Positions 34,760 to 44,200 of a stretch of 64,000 nucleotides of DNA are shown here, one piece after another. This DNA is from Parvularcula dongshanensis (lineage in GTDB: Bacteria; Pseudomonadota; Alphaproteobacteria; Caulobacterales; Parvularculaceae), in assembly GCF_014199615.1 (NCBI RefSeq), contig NZ_JACHOB010000001.1, positions 1 to 64,000 of the forward strand, read 5' to 3'. Each line of letters opens with the position of its first letter. The stretch's first letter is position 1. Below the pieces are notes generated by a model, which saw nothing but the letters and a program-made list of their open reading frames with translations, was not told the DNA's origin and made no database searches. The translations under genes and the position numbers were made by a program.

Positions 34760-34797
34760 ACCACCCGATCGGTGGTTAAAGTAGGCAGGGTTTGAAC
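34760..34797 (-). other. Possible attachment-site remnant (tRNA-3'-like) upstream of the integrase
   Basis: The minus strand 34797 to 34771 reads GTTCAAACCCTGCCTACTTT then AACCACC, similar to the T-loop and 3' end of a tRNA, the target of many P4-type integrases, but the 5' arm does not pair and no complete tRNA can be folded. A 6-bp palindromic stem ACCACC/GGTGGT (34760-34776) overlaps it. No second copy was found in the window. Confidence 0.25.
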
Positions 34798-35450
34798 ACC
34801 TATGGAGCATTCAAGCGTAGCATACCAATCTAAGATACTGATCGTACAACACTTATTAGCTTCTCGGTGAGGCCATTCTAGGTCATCTCTGGCCTGTCAC
34901 TATCAGGGGTACGAATTCCTTCCTGCCCGCCAGCTTCCGAAACATGCGGCGAACGCGGTCAGTACCACAAATCGCCCGTCGGATCGCACCCGCTTACTGG
35001 TCCGATCGTACTGTCTGTCGCCGTTTCTTGGCTGCCGCTGTCGCGGGCGGAATGGATTGGCCTTGGTTTGGGTCGGCCGGCCTCAACAGCGAGCCACCGC
35101 CGATGGGACGATCTTCGCCGGCCGCTGGTGTCGAAGGTCGCTCGGGCCGGGGGCCGTTCGGGAACGGGCCCGCTCACCTGCCGGGCCGACAGCGGGTCCA
35201 CCGACCGGGCGCTCCACCCTCCCCTTTTCCGATGCGGCCCGGGAGTCGTCGTTCACGCGGCGCTTGCGACCGACCGGCCTGCTTGGGCCCGTCGGCTCAC
35301 TGAGCGTAGATCACGGCCGATCCGGGAACCCTTCGAGGATCCGCCGGGGAAAGAGGCGGCGCGGCGGTTCGCTCATGGCACGACGCCGCGCCCGCTGCCG
35401 GCTTTCGCTCGTCGATGGACGAACGATTCGAGGAGCGATGCGCGCGGCGG
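34798..35450. other. Non-coding region between integrase and PaoABC copy 2
   Basis: About 650 bp with no gene I can support. The part near 34800-34930 is A+T-richer; the rest returns to high G+C. It may hold the scar of a lost island. Confidence 0.45.
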
Positions 35451-37631
35451 TCAGACCGTCGGCATTCGAGGCAGCAGCTTCTCCATCGTGATCGGGTAGT
35501 CCCGCACACGGATGCCGGTCGCGTTGAAGACCGCGTTCGCGATCGCCGCGCTCGGCCCGCAAATGCCGAGCTCTCCGACGCCGCTCCCCTTCATCGGCGA
35601 GGCGAGCGGATCCTCGCCGTCGAGGAAGATCACTTCCTGCTGCGGAATGTCCGCATGCACGGGGACTTCGTACTGCGCTAGGTCGTGGTTCGCGAAGAAG
35701 CCGTAGCGCGGATCGACCACCAGCTCCTCCAGGAGAGCCGCGCCGGCCCCCATCGTCATGCCGCCCATCACCTGGTTCTTCGCCGAGGTCGGGTTGAAGA
35801 TGCGGCCCGCGTCGCAGACCGCCAGCATGCGCCGAAGGCGAATCTCCGCCGTGTAGGCGTTGACGCCGAGTTCGACGAAGTGCGCGCCGAAGGTGAAGTA
35901 CTCGTGCTCGTCGCCGCGTCCGCCGAAGGTGACCTCGCCGGTCTCGGTCAGAGCGCCCGCTTCGGTCAGGTCGAAGGCCTCGCCCCCGGCGCTGACCCTG
36001 CCGTCCGCGAAGGTCGCGGCGTTCGCATCGACGCCGACCGCGTTCGCGATCGCCGTGCGCAGCTGGTTGCAGGCGGCGTAGACGCCCGAGGTCGAGCTCG
36101 TCGCGCCCCACTGCCCCCCGGAGCCCGCCGAGACGGGGAAGTTCGAATCGCCGAGGCGGACCTCGACCCGCTCCAGCGGGACGCCCAGCATCTCCGCGGC
36201 CGTCTGACCGAGGATCGTGTAGCTGCCCGTGCCGATGTCGGTCATGTCGGTCTCGACCAGCACGCTGCCGTCCCCGCGCAGGCTGACCCGCGCAGCCGAA
36301 GTCATGACCGGCGCGCCGCGGATCGCAGAGGCCACCCCCATGCCGACCCACTCGTCGCCGTCACGGACCTTGCCCGGTTCCATCGAGCGCTTGGACCAGC
36401 CGAACCGGCTCGCGCCCTCGCGGTAGCAGTCCATCAGCTTGCGGCGCGAGAACGGCTTGCCGCTCTCGGGGTGGACCTGCGTGTCGTTGATCGCGCGAAG
36501 CTCGATCGGGTCGAGGCCGAGTTCGTGCGCGAGCTCGTCCATCGCGGCTTCGATCGTCATCGAGCCCGGCGCGTCGCCCGGCGCGCGCATGGCGTTCCCT
36601 TCGGGAAGGTCGAGCACGGCGAGCTTGGTGACGGCGAGCCTGTTCGCCGCCGCGTAGGACGGGCGCGTCGCCGCCGGGCTCTGCTCGGCGTCGCCGCCCT
36701 CGAGGTTGCCGGACCAGTTCTCGTGCCCGATCGCGAGCAGCTTTCCCTCCTCGCCCGCACCGAGCGTGATCCGCTGGATCGTCGCCGGACGGTGAACCGT
36801 GTTGTTGAAGACCAGGGGCCGTTGCAGCGCCACCTTCACCGGCCTGCCCGTCAGCCGCGCGCCGATGGCGGCCAGCACCGCGTCCGCGCGGATGAAGAGC
36901 TTACCGCCGAAGCCGCCCCCGATGTAGGGCGAGATCATCCGCACCTTGGACGGGTCGAGGCCGAGCGCGGTGGCGACGCTCTGCTTGCCCCACTCGATCA
37001 TCTGGTTCGCGGACCAGAGCGTGAGGTTGCCGTCCTCCCAAAGCGCGATGGTGGCGTGCGGCTCCATCATGGCGTGAGCGTGCGCAGGCGTCGTGTAGGT
37101 CACGTCGACCTTGACCGGCGCGTTCGCGAAGGCCGTCTCGTAGTCGCCGGTGCGGGTGTCCGCGTCGTCCTTGGGGACGCTCGCCGAGTCCTTGCGCTCG
37201 GCGAGCTCGTAGGCGCCGTCCGCCTTCTGGTAGCCGACCTTGATCAGCGAGGCGGCCGCCCTCGCCTGCTCGAAGGTCTCCGCGACGACCATCGCGACGG
37301 CCTGGTGGTAGTGGGTGACATCCGGGCCGGCCAGCAGCGGGGCGGTGTTGAAGTCGCTGTTCTTGACCTCGCCCGCGTTCTTGTAGGTCACGACGTCGAG
37401 GACGCCTGCGGACTTCTTCGCCGCCGCGACGTCCATCGAGGTGATGCGACCCTTCGCGACGCCGGCCCCGAGGATGTAGCCGTAGGCGAGGTTCGGCGCG
37501 ACGTCGTTGAACTCGTACGCGTAGGTCGCGGTGCCCGTCGTCTTCGCGGGGCCGTCGATGCGCGGCGTCGGCTTGCCGAGCACGCGCTGCCTGTCGGTCG
37601 GGTTCGGGCCTGCGGGCTTCTGGAACTGCAT
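35451..37631 (-). CDS. paoC: Aldehyde oxidoreductase molybdenum-binding subunit (PaoC-like), copy 2
   Basis: 726 residues, collinear with copy 1: RVLGKPTPRIDGPAKTTGTA at the start, IGGGFGGKLFI, the MRAPGDAPGS block, TDIGTGSYTILGQTAAEMLG and catalytic Glu687 in GVGELGICGPSAA. Clearly paralogous with copy 1 but well diverged, so an old duplication or separate acquisition. It follows its FAD subunit after a 9-bp gap. Confidence 0.93.
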   Translation of the reverse strand: MQFQKPAGPNPTDRQRVLGKPTPRIDGPAKTTGTATYAYEFNDVAPNLAYGYILGAGVAKGRITSMDVAAAKKSAGVLDVVTYKNAGEVKNSDFNTAPLLAGPDVTHYHQAVAMVVAETFEQARAAASLIKVGYQKADGAYELAERKDSASVPKDDADTRTGDYETAFANAPVKVDVTYTTPAHAHAMMEPHATIALWEDGNLTLWSANQMIEWGKQSVATALGLDPSKVRMISPYIGGGFGGKLFIRADAVLAAIGARLTGRPVKVALQRPLVFNNTVHRPATIQRITLGAGEEGKLLAIGHENWSGNLEGGDAEQSPAATRPSYAAANRLAVTKLAVLDLPEGNAMRAPGDAPGSMTIEAAMDELAHELGLDPIELRAINDTQVHPESGKPFSRRKLMDCYREGASRFGWSKRSMEPGKVRDGDEWVGMGVASAIRGAPVMTSAARVSLRGDGSVLVETDMTDIGTGSYTILGQTAAEMLGVPLERVEVRLGDSNFPVSAGSGGQWGATSSTSGVYAACNQLRTAIANAVGVDANAATFADGRVSAGGEAFDLTEAGALTETGEVTFGGRGDEHEYFTFGAHFVELGVNAYTAEIRLRRMLAVCDAGRIFNPTSAKNQVMGGMTMGAGAALLEELVVDPRYGFFANHDLAQYEVPVHADIPQQEVIFLDGEDPLASPMKGSGVGELGICGPSAAIANAVFNATGIRVRDYPITMEKLLPRMPTV

Positions 37632-37640
37632 GCTTGGCCC

Positions 37641-38591
37641 CTATCGTTGCGCGTCGGCCAGAACGGCCGCGATGGCGCGCTCGGCGAGCGGGAGCTTGAA
37701 GGCGTTGTCGTCGGTCGGCCGGGCGTCCGCGAACAGCACGTCCGCGACCGCCTTCGAGCCCTTCGGCAGGGCCGCGTCGGCCTCGGGTCGGCGCCACGGC
37801 TTGGGCGCGACGCCGCCGAGCGCCACCCGGCCCGTGCCGTCCTCCTGCAGGATCGCGGCGACCGAGACGACGGCGAAGGCGTAGGACGCACGGTCGCGCA
37901 CCTTGCGGTAGACGTGCTTGCCGCCGACGGGGGGCGGCAGGGTGACGGCCGTGATCAGCTCGCCAGGCCGAAGCGCGAACTCCTTCACCGGCGGCTCCTC
38001 GTCCGGCAAGAGGTGGAAAGCCTCGATCGGGATCGACCGCGCGCCCTTGGGGCCCAGCACCTCCACCTCCGCGTCGAGCACGCGCATGGCGACGTTCATG
38101 TCGCTGGGGTTCTGCGCGATGCAGGCGTCCGTCGTGCCGACGACCGCGAGCATCCGGCTGTGCCCTTCGAGCGCGGCGCAGCCGCTGCCCGCTTCGCGCC
38201 GGTTGCACGGCATGTTGGTGTCGTAGAAGTACGGGCAGCGGGTCTGCTGCAGGAGGTTGCCGCCGGTCGTCGCCTTGTTGCGCAGCTGACCCGTCGCGCC
38301 GGCGACGATCGCCCGGGTCAGGACGCCGTAGTCGCGCCGGACCCGCTCGTCCCCGGCCAGCGCCGTGTTGGTGACCAGAGCGCCGATGCGCAGGCCGCCC
38401 TCGTCCGTCTCCTCGATCTTCTTGAGGCCGATCCGGTTCACGTCGATCAAGTGGGCGGGGCGCTCGATCTCGAGCTTCATCAGGTCGAGGAGGTTCGTGC
38501 CGCCGGCGATGTAGCGGGCGCCGCGCGCCCGTTGATACGCCTTGACGGCGGCCTCGGGGCTGTCCGGGCGCTCGTAGGTGAAGGACTTCAT
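37641..38591 (-). CDS. paoB: Aldehyde oxidoreductase FAD-binding subunit (PaoB-like), copy 2
   Basis: 316 residues from ATG 38591, which overlaps the upstream stop (ATGA). FAD motifs [16 protein letters not shown] and [12 protein letters not shown], the Cys segment [21 protein letters not shown] for the additional [4Fe-4S] cluster, and the C-terminal domain with [20 protein letters not shown]. Same architecture as copy 1. Confidence 0.92.
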   Translation of the reverse strand: MKSFTYERPDSPEAAVKAYQRARGARYIAGGTNLLDLMKLEIERPAHLIDVNRIGLKKIEETDEGGLRIGALVTNTALAGDERVRRDYGVLTRAIVAGATGQLRNKATTGGNLLQQTRCPYFYDTNMPCNRREAGSGCAALEGHSRMLAVVGTTDACIAQNPSDMNVAMRVLDAEVEVLGPKGARSIPIEAFHLLPDEEPPVKEFALRPGELITAVTLPPPVGGKHVYRKVRDRASYAFAVVSVAAILQEDGTGRVALGGVAPKPWRRPEADAALPKGSKAVADVLFADARPTDDNAFKLPLAERAIAAVLADAQR

Positions 38592-39214
38592 GCCCGCGCT
38601 CCTTCGACTTCGGTGATCGCCGCCAGGATGTTCGGATAGGCCGCGCACCGGCAGATGTTGCCGCTCATGCGCTCCTTGATCTCGGCTTCGCTCGCCTGCG
38701 GCCGCGCGGTCAGGTCCGGCGTGACGTGGCTGGGCATGCCCGCCTCGATCTCATCGAGCATCGCGACGGCGGAGCAGATCTGGCCGGGCGTGCAGTAGCC
38801 GCACTGGTAGCCGTCATGCTTGACGAAAGCGGCCTGCATCGCGTGCGGGTCGTCCGGCGTGCCCAGCCCCTCGATCGTCGTGACCTCGTCGCCGTCATGC
38901 ATGACCGCGAGCGTCAGGCAGGAGTTGATGCGCTCGCCATTGACCATCACCGTGCAGGCGCCGCACTGGCCGTGGTCGCAGCCCTTCTTGGTGCCCGTCA
39001 GGTGCATGTGCTCACGCAGGGCGTCGAGCAGCGAGGTGCGGTTGTCGAGTTCGAGCGTCCGCTCCTCGCCGTTCACGGTCAGCCTCACCGACCCGTCGCG
39101 TTGAGGCGGCGCCGCGTCGGCGGACCATCCGCCGAGGCCGGCGATCAGCGCAGCGGAGGCGGAGCCGATCAGGAGTTCTCTTCGCGAGACGTCGAAGGTG
39201 AGGTTTGTCGGCAT
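38588..39214 (-). CDS. paoA: Aldehyde oxidoreductase [2Fe-2S] subunit (PaoA-like), copy 2, with Tat signal
   Basis: 208 residues from ATG 39214 (GGAG about 6 bases upstream). The N-terminus carries a twin-arginine signal ([27 protein letters not shown]), then the two cluster motifs [16 protein letters not shown] and [15 protein letters not shown] / [10 protein letters not shown]. As in E. coli PaoA, the Tat signal would carry the whole assembled heterotrimer to the periplasm. The frame is open further upstream to 39337, but the Tat start and Shine-Dalgarno fit 39214. Confidence 0.94.
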   Translation of the reverse strand: MPTNLTFDVSRRELLIGSASAALIAGLGGWSADAAPPQRDGSVRLTVNGEERTLELDNRTSLLDALREHMHLTGTKKGCDHGQCGACTVMVNGERINSCLTLAVMHDGDEVTTIEGLGTPDDPHAMQAAFVKHDGYQCGYCTPGQICSAVAMLDEIEAGMPSHVTPDLTARPQASEAEIKERMSGNICRCAAYPNILAAITEVEGARA

Positions 39215-39394
39215 AGCGGGCTCCGGAGAGGGGCGGCCGGACGGCCCCCCCGTCTGTCGTCTGTGCGGGCAAGCTAACAGGCTCTGGCGGGGCGGTGCCG
39301 GGAAAAGGCTGCGTTCCCGCTCAACTCCGCGTGACAATGCCCTTCAGACCGGCGCCCTCGCGCGTGCGGCGCCTGAAGCGCACTCGGCGAGAGC

Positions 39395-41221
39395 TCAGTA
39401 AGCGAAGTCGAGGCGCACCCCCACGCGGCGTCCGTAAGGAGAGAAGCCCGGGGCGGCCTCGTTCTCGCTCGCGAACACGTCGTCCCCCGTCAACGCGAGG
39501 ACGAGACCCTCGCTCACTACCACGCCGAGGTAGCCGTCGAGGCGCGAAGAGCCGTCCAGCGTCGCAACGCCCGTCGGAACGGAGGAGGCATCGATCTTGC
39601 TACGGATCTTATAGCTGGCGTAGGCCTTGAAGCGGTCGCTCGCCCAACGCCAGCTCGCGCCGGCCCGCCAGTCGGGCCGCGCCAGGAGGGCACCTTCGGG
39701 CGCGTCGACGTCGAGAAGGGTCGCGAACACCGCCACCTCGTGCCGACCGAGCGGCTGGGTCAAGGTACCTTCGACGCCGGTGATCTCGACGGAGTCCCGG
39801 TTGACCTGTGAGAACGTCTCCCAATCGAAGTCGATGATGTTCCTGTAGCGGGTATGGTGGACCGACAGCGCGGCGTCTCCCCCGCCGGGCAGCGCCGACC
39901 GGAGCCCGGCCTCGCCGCTGACGCTCCGCTCGTCCTCGAGGTCAGGATTACCGACGAGCGGATCGCTCAACGCGAAGAAGCTCGGTGCCTTGAAGCCGTT
40001 GCCGACGTTCGCGAACAACTCCGTGTCCGTGCCGATCGCGACGGGCACGGTGATGCCCGCGCGCGCGGTCGGTACGAGCTGGCCGCCCTCCACGTGGTCC
40101 GCCCTGACCCCGAGGTAGACGCTGGCGCCATCCGCGCCTCGCGGTTCCCGGCGGGCCTCGGCGAAGACAGAGGGCGTCGTCCGCTCCTGCGAGAAGCCGA
40201 CCGGCAGCGGTCCGCCATAGTCGAGGGTCCCCTCCACGTCGCCGTCCTCATGTGTGACCTCCGCGCCGACAAGGCCCTGCCATTGCGCACGCAGCTGGGT
40301 CCTCACGGTCGCGACGCCGGAGAAGCGTTGGTAGGTGCTGTCGGTCGTCCCGGCGGGGACTTGAGGCGGCACCGCCGGACTGACGCGGTCGTCGCTGCGC
40401 CGGAGGTAGGACAGCGCGAAGGAGGGCGTCCAAGCCCGCTCGTCACCCACATAGCGCAACGAGGCGGTGGTGAGGTTGGCCTCGCTCTCTTCCAGGTCCG
40501 GGGAAGCGGCAAGGCGGTCCCCGCCGCTGGCATCGGGGAACACTTCGCGTTCGGTGCGTCCATGCCGGACCGACGCGGTGACTTGGCCCGCAGCGAGGGC
40601 ACCGGTCATCTTCGCGCCGAGCGAGGCGCGCGAGGCCCCCTGCCCCCCAGGCAGGTCGCCCTGATCGAAGGCGGTCGCCGTGAGCCTGAGACCGATCGCT
40701 TCCGAACGCAGCGGCGACCATCCGACGTTGCCGCCGATAAGGCCGCCCTCGGCCGCTCGAACCCGCGCGGCGAAGGTGGGGGCGGTGAGCGGGTCCTCGG
40801 TCTCCAGCGCGACGTGCCCGGACAAGGCGGCGCTGCCTTGCAACACCGATACGGCCCCCTTGCGCAGGACGGCGTTCCCGACCTCGAAGGGCGCGATCGC
40901 CGACAGATCGACCGCGCCGCCGCGATTGTCCGTGACGTCGTTGAGTTGAACCCCGTCGAGGGAAACGGCCGCGAAGTTCGAGTCGCCGCCGCGAAGGAAG
41001 AGTTCGGTGCGGGCGGCGGGTCCGTTCGTGATGACCTCGACGCTGGGCGAGTTCGTGAGCGCCGCTGCGACGTCCGGAGAGAAGGCGAAACGGGACGGGT
41101 CGATCCGTTCGATCGCGAGGGCGGTGTCGTCGACGAGGCGTTCGCCGAGGACGACGATGGTGTCGTCCTTGGGCACAGCCGCCCCTTGCGCGAGGGCCAT
41201 GACGATGGTCGCGGTCAGCAT
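39395..41221 (-). CDS. TonB-dependent outer-membrane receptor, BtuB-like size
   Basis: 608 residues. A short signal (MLTATIVMALAQGAAVP) precedes a TonB-box-like DTIVVLGER. The plug domain has LFLRGGDSNFAAVSLDGVQL and VLRKGAVSVLQGSAALSGHV; the barrel strands end with VGVRLDFAY, an aromatic C-terminus as expected for BamA recognition. Length and plug style are closest to BtuB/vitamin-type receptors, but no cobalamin riboswitch or B12 gene is near. Its position directly downstream of the sugar-oxidation lipoprotein (70 bp, same strand) favours a role in importing a substrate of that locus. Confidence 0.88.
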   Translation of the reverse strand: MLTATIVMALAQGAAVPKDDTIVVLGERLVDDTALAIERIDPSRFAFSPDVAAALTNSPSVEVITNGPAARTELFLRGGDSNFAAVSLDGVQLNDVTDNRGGAVDLSAIAPFEVGNAVLRKGAVSVLQGSAALSGHVALETEDPLTAPTFAARVRAAEGGLIGGNVGWSPLRSEAIGLRLTATAFDQGDLPGGQGASRASLGAKMTGALAAGQVTASVRHGRTEREVFPDASGGDRLAASPDLEESEANLTTASLRYVGDERAWTPSFALSYLRRSDDRVSPAVPPQVPAGTTDSTYQRFSGVATVRTQLRAQWQGLVGAEVTHEDGDVEGTLDYGGPLPVGFSQERTTPSVFAEARREPRGADGASVYLGVRADHVEGGQLVPTARAGITVPVAIGTDTELFANVGNGFKAPSFFALSDPLVGNPDLEDERSVSGEAGLRSALPGGGDAALSVHHTRYRNIIDFDWETFSQVNRDSVEITGVEGTLTQPLGRHEVAVFATLLDVDAPEGALLARPDWRAGASWRWASDRFKAYASYKIRSKIDASSVPTGVATLDGSSRLDGYLGVVVSEGLVLALTGDDVFASENEAAPGFSPYGRRVGVRLDFAY

Positions 41222-41291
41222 GATGATACTCGTGATAGGTCAAAGGCTGGAAGAGGCGGACGCTGACGGCGTCCGCCTTGGGGAAGTGGCC

Positions 41292-44200
41292 TCAGCGGAG
41301 CGGCTCGAACACCGCCTCGGTGAGCGCCAGCCGGCTTTCCTGATCGTTTCCATCGGCCGGACGCACGCGCAGGAAGAGCGGGGTCATGCCCGCGGCGCCA
41401 TCGCCGAAGGACAGCTCGGCCGTGCCCCGCGCTTCGCCGCCGTCATCGGGCAGCGTCACGGGCGCTTGCGCCAGGACGTCGCCGTCCGCGCTGCCGGAGA
41501 GGAGTTCGAGGACCACGTCGCCACCCGGCCAGTACGCGCCGTCGAAAGCCCATTGAAGGCCGATGCCGCCAAGGCCCGTCAAGTCGTAGGTCCCGAGCGG
41601 CATCGCGCCGCCCCCGGCCGTCATCGACACCATCTCGAGGTCGCCATATTCGAGCGCCTCGGCGCCGTCGACCGGCTCCTCCGCTCCGTCGAGGAGACCG
41701 TAAAGGCCCACCTTGTTGCTCCGCAGGCGAACCTCGTCGCGACCGACGAGCGGCGGGGCCTCGCCCGACCCGCCATCAGTGTAAGACGCGATCACGCTTA
41801 CGTACTGGTCGGGTTCGTCGAGGAACTGGCTCGCCGACACCGTGCCTTCGGCGGGCAAGCTCGTGCCGTCCGTCTTGAGGCTCAGGACGAAGTCGACCAT
41901 CTCTTCGCGAACGGATTCATCGAGGAAGTCGAAGGCCGGCATGGCCCGATCGCCCCACTTCCCGGAGCTGCCTTCCGCCAGGGTGGTCAGCAGCGTCTTC
42001 CGACCGTCGGCCTCGCCGCCATAGCGTTGGGCCACCTCGGTGTAAGCAGGCCCGATCGAGGAGGCCGCGATCTGGTGGCAGCCCGAGCACGAGTTCTCGT
42101 CGAACAGCTCGGGTAGTTCGGTCGGGGCGGCGCCCGACGCTTCGGCAGCCGCGAGGTGGCCAAGCACGACCGGTGCCGGCGGGCCGTCGACCGACGCCTT
42201 GGCCGCAACGACGTTTATCCTGTCACGAACGGCCGTGCCGTCCTCCGCGTCCGTCACTTCGACGCGGTAGGCGACTTCCTCGCGGCCAGGCCAGAAGAAG
42301 CTGCGGTTGCCGTCAATCGCGAGCGTGACCTGCGGCGGTTCGTTGCCGGAATCGACGCCGACGGCGTCGTAGCTGACCGCGCCCTGCGCATCGGTGGCAC
42401 GCGCGATGACGAGGTGATGGCCCGGCTTGCTGAGAGAGAGTTCCGCCTGCATCCCCTGTGCCGCGGCGTTCGCGAAAAGGCGCGGGTAGTCCGCAGGCGA
42501 TGCGTCGCGCTCGGCAGGCACGACGGCCCATGCGAGGCTGAAATCGTCGCCGTCCGGATCGGTCGACCCTTCGGCGCTCGCCTTGATCGCGAGCGGCAGC
42601 GCCCCTGCGGTCCGGTCGAGCGAGAGGGTGAGTTGCGGCGCTCGATTGCCGTCGCCCAGGTAGCGCACGCGGCTGAGCCGGGCATCGTCGTTCCCGGTGA
42701 ACCACCGCGTGCCGTATTCGAGCACGTAGAGAGCGCCGTCGGGGCCGAACTCGAGGTCGAGCGGCGAGGCCAGCTTCGTGTCCTCGGCGATCGGCATGAT
42801 CTGTTCGGCGAAGCCGGCCTCGTCGATCGTGACTGCCTTCAGGTAGCGACGCATGAAGTCGCTGATGATCAGCTTGCCGTCGAAGTAGGCAGGCCACGCG
42901 CCTTCCCCGGCGTCGGCGGGACGCCGGTACACCCCGGCGACGAGTGCGTTTCGGCCGCCCGCGCCCATCTCGGGAAACGTTTCGGACACGGCGTAAGGAT
43001 ACCAGATCAGTGCCGGATGCGCCGGCGGCAGGGTGCGCGCGCCGGTGTTGCGCGGCGAGCTGTTGATCGGCGCCTGCGGGTCGTAGAGCGCGTTCGGATA
43101 CGGGGCCTCGCCCTCGGGCCGGCGGTAGGGACGGCTGTCTCCGACGAAGAACGGCCAGCCGAAGTTACCCGCCGCATCGGCGCGGTTGACCTCGTCGTAG
43201 CCACGCGGCCCGGCTTCCGTGTCGGTCTGCGCGTCCGGGCCGACATCGCCGAAGAAGAGCGTCCCAGTCTCTGCGTCGAAGCCGACGGTGTAGGGATTGC
43301 GCACGCCCATGACGTAGATTTCCGGACGCCCCTCCTCGCCCTCGACGAAGAGGTTGCCCTCCGGAACCTCGTAGCTGCCGTCCGGCGACGGAGCGATGCG
43401 CAGGATCTTACCCCTCAGATCCATCGTGTTGCCCGCGGAGCGCCGGGCGTCTTGTTCCGGCACGTCCTCGGAGAGCGGCGCGAGGCCGTCTATCTCGAAC
43501 GGGTTCGAGTTGTCGCCGACCGCGATGTAGAGGTAGCCGTCGGGGCCGAAGCGCACGGCGCCGCCCGTATGGCAGCAGTTGGGATCGGACGGGATGTCGA
43601 GAAGCGTGTTCGCCGCGGCGAAGTCGAACGTCCCACCCTCGACGGGGACGTACGCAACGCGCTGCAGGATCTGTTCCCCCTCGAGGACGTCGTACATCAT
43701 GTAGGCGCCTTCCAGGGGCCCGGCGCGATCGTACGGCACGCCCGCGATGGCGAGCAGGCCGAACTCGCTGTTTCCCTCTCCGGTGAAAACGTCCGCCTCG
43801 CCGACGATCGAGACGCCCTCGCCTTCGCGCCAGAGCTTCACCTTGCCGGGGCGTTCAACGAACAGGATCGAACCGTCGGGCATGACGTCGAGGCTGACGG
43901 GCTCGTCGAGCGGTTCGATCAGCACGTCCTTGGCGAAGCGGTCGGGATCGGGGCGACCGTCGAGAAACGCCCGCCGATCGCGGTCGCCGACCGCCCAGCT
44001 CAACCCGTCGATGACGTGGTTGCGGAAGAGATCGTCCGAGAACGTTTCGTTCTTGTGGCCGAAATTCGTGTAGAAGACGCGGCCGCCGTCGTACTCGTGC
44101 GCCCAGGCGATCCGCTCCATGCCCTCGGCCGTCGCGCCGATGTAGCTGTCGCGGTCGATGAAGAGGATGGGCGTCGTCGTCTCGTCCAGGTTGTTGAAGT

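Noticed and set aside
34771-34797. A complete tRNA gene beside the integrase
   Set aside because: Only a T-loop/3'-end-like stretch is present. The 5' T-stem does not pair and no anticodon or D-arm can be found, so it is reported only as a possible attachment remnant.
35685-38639. Very long open frame antisense to PaoABC copy 2
   Set aside because: The frame exists only because high G+C and codon bias remove stops from the antisense strand. Its translation is Arg/Asp/His-rich with no family pattern, while the minus-strand genes are unmistakable.
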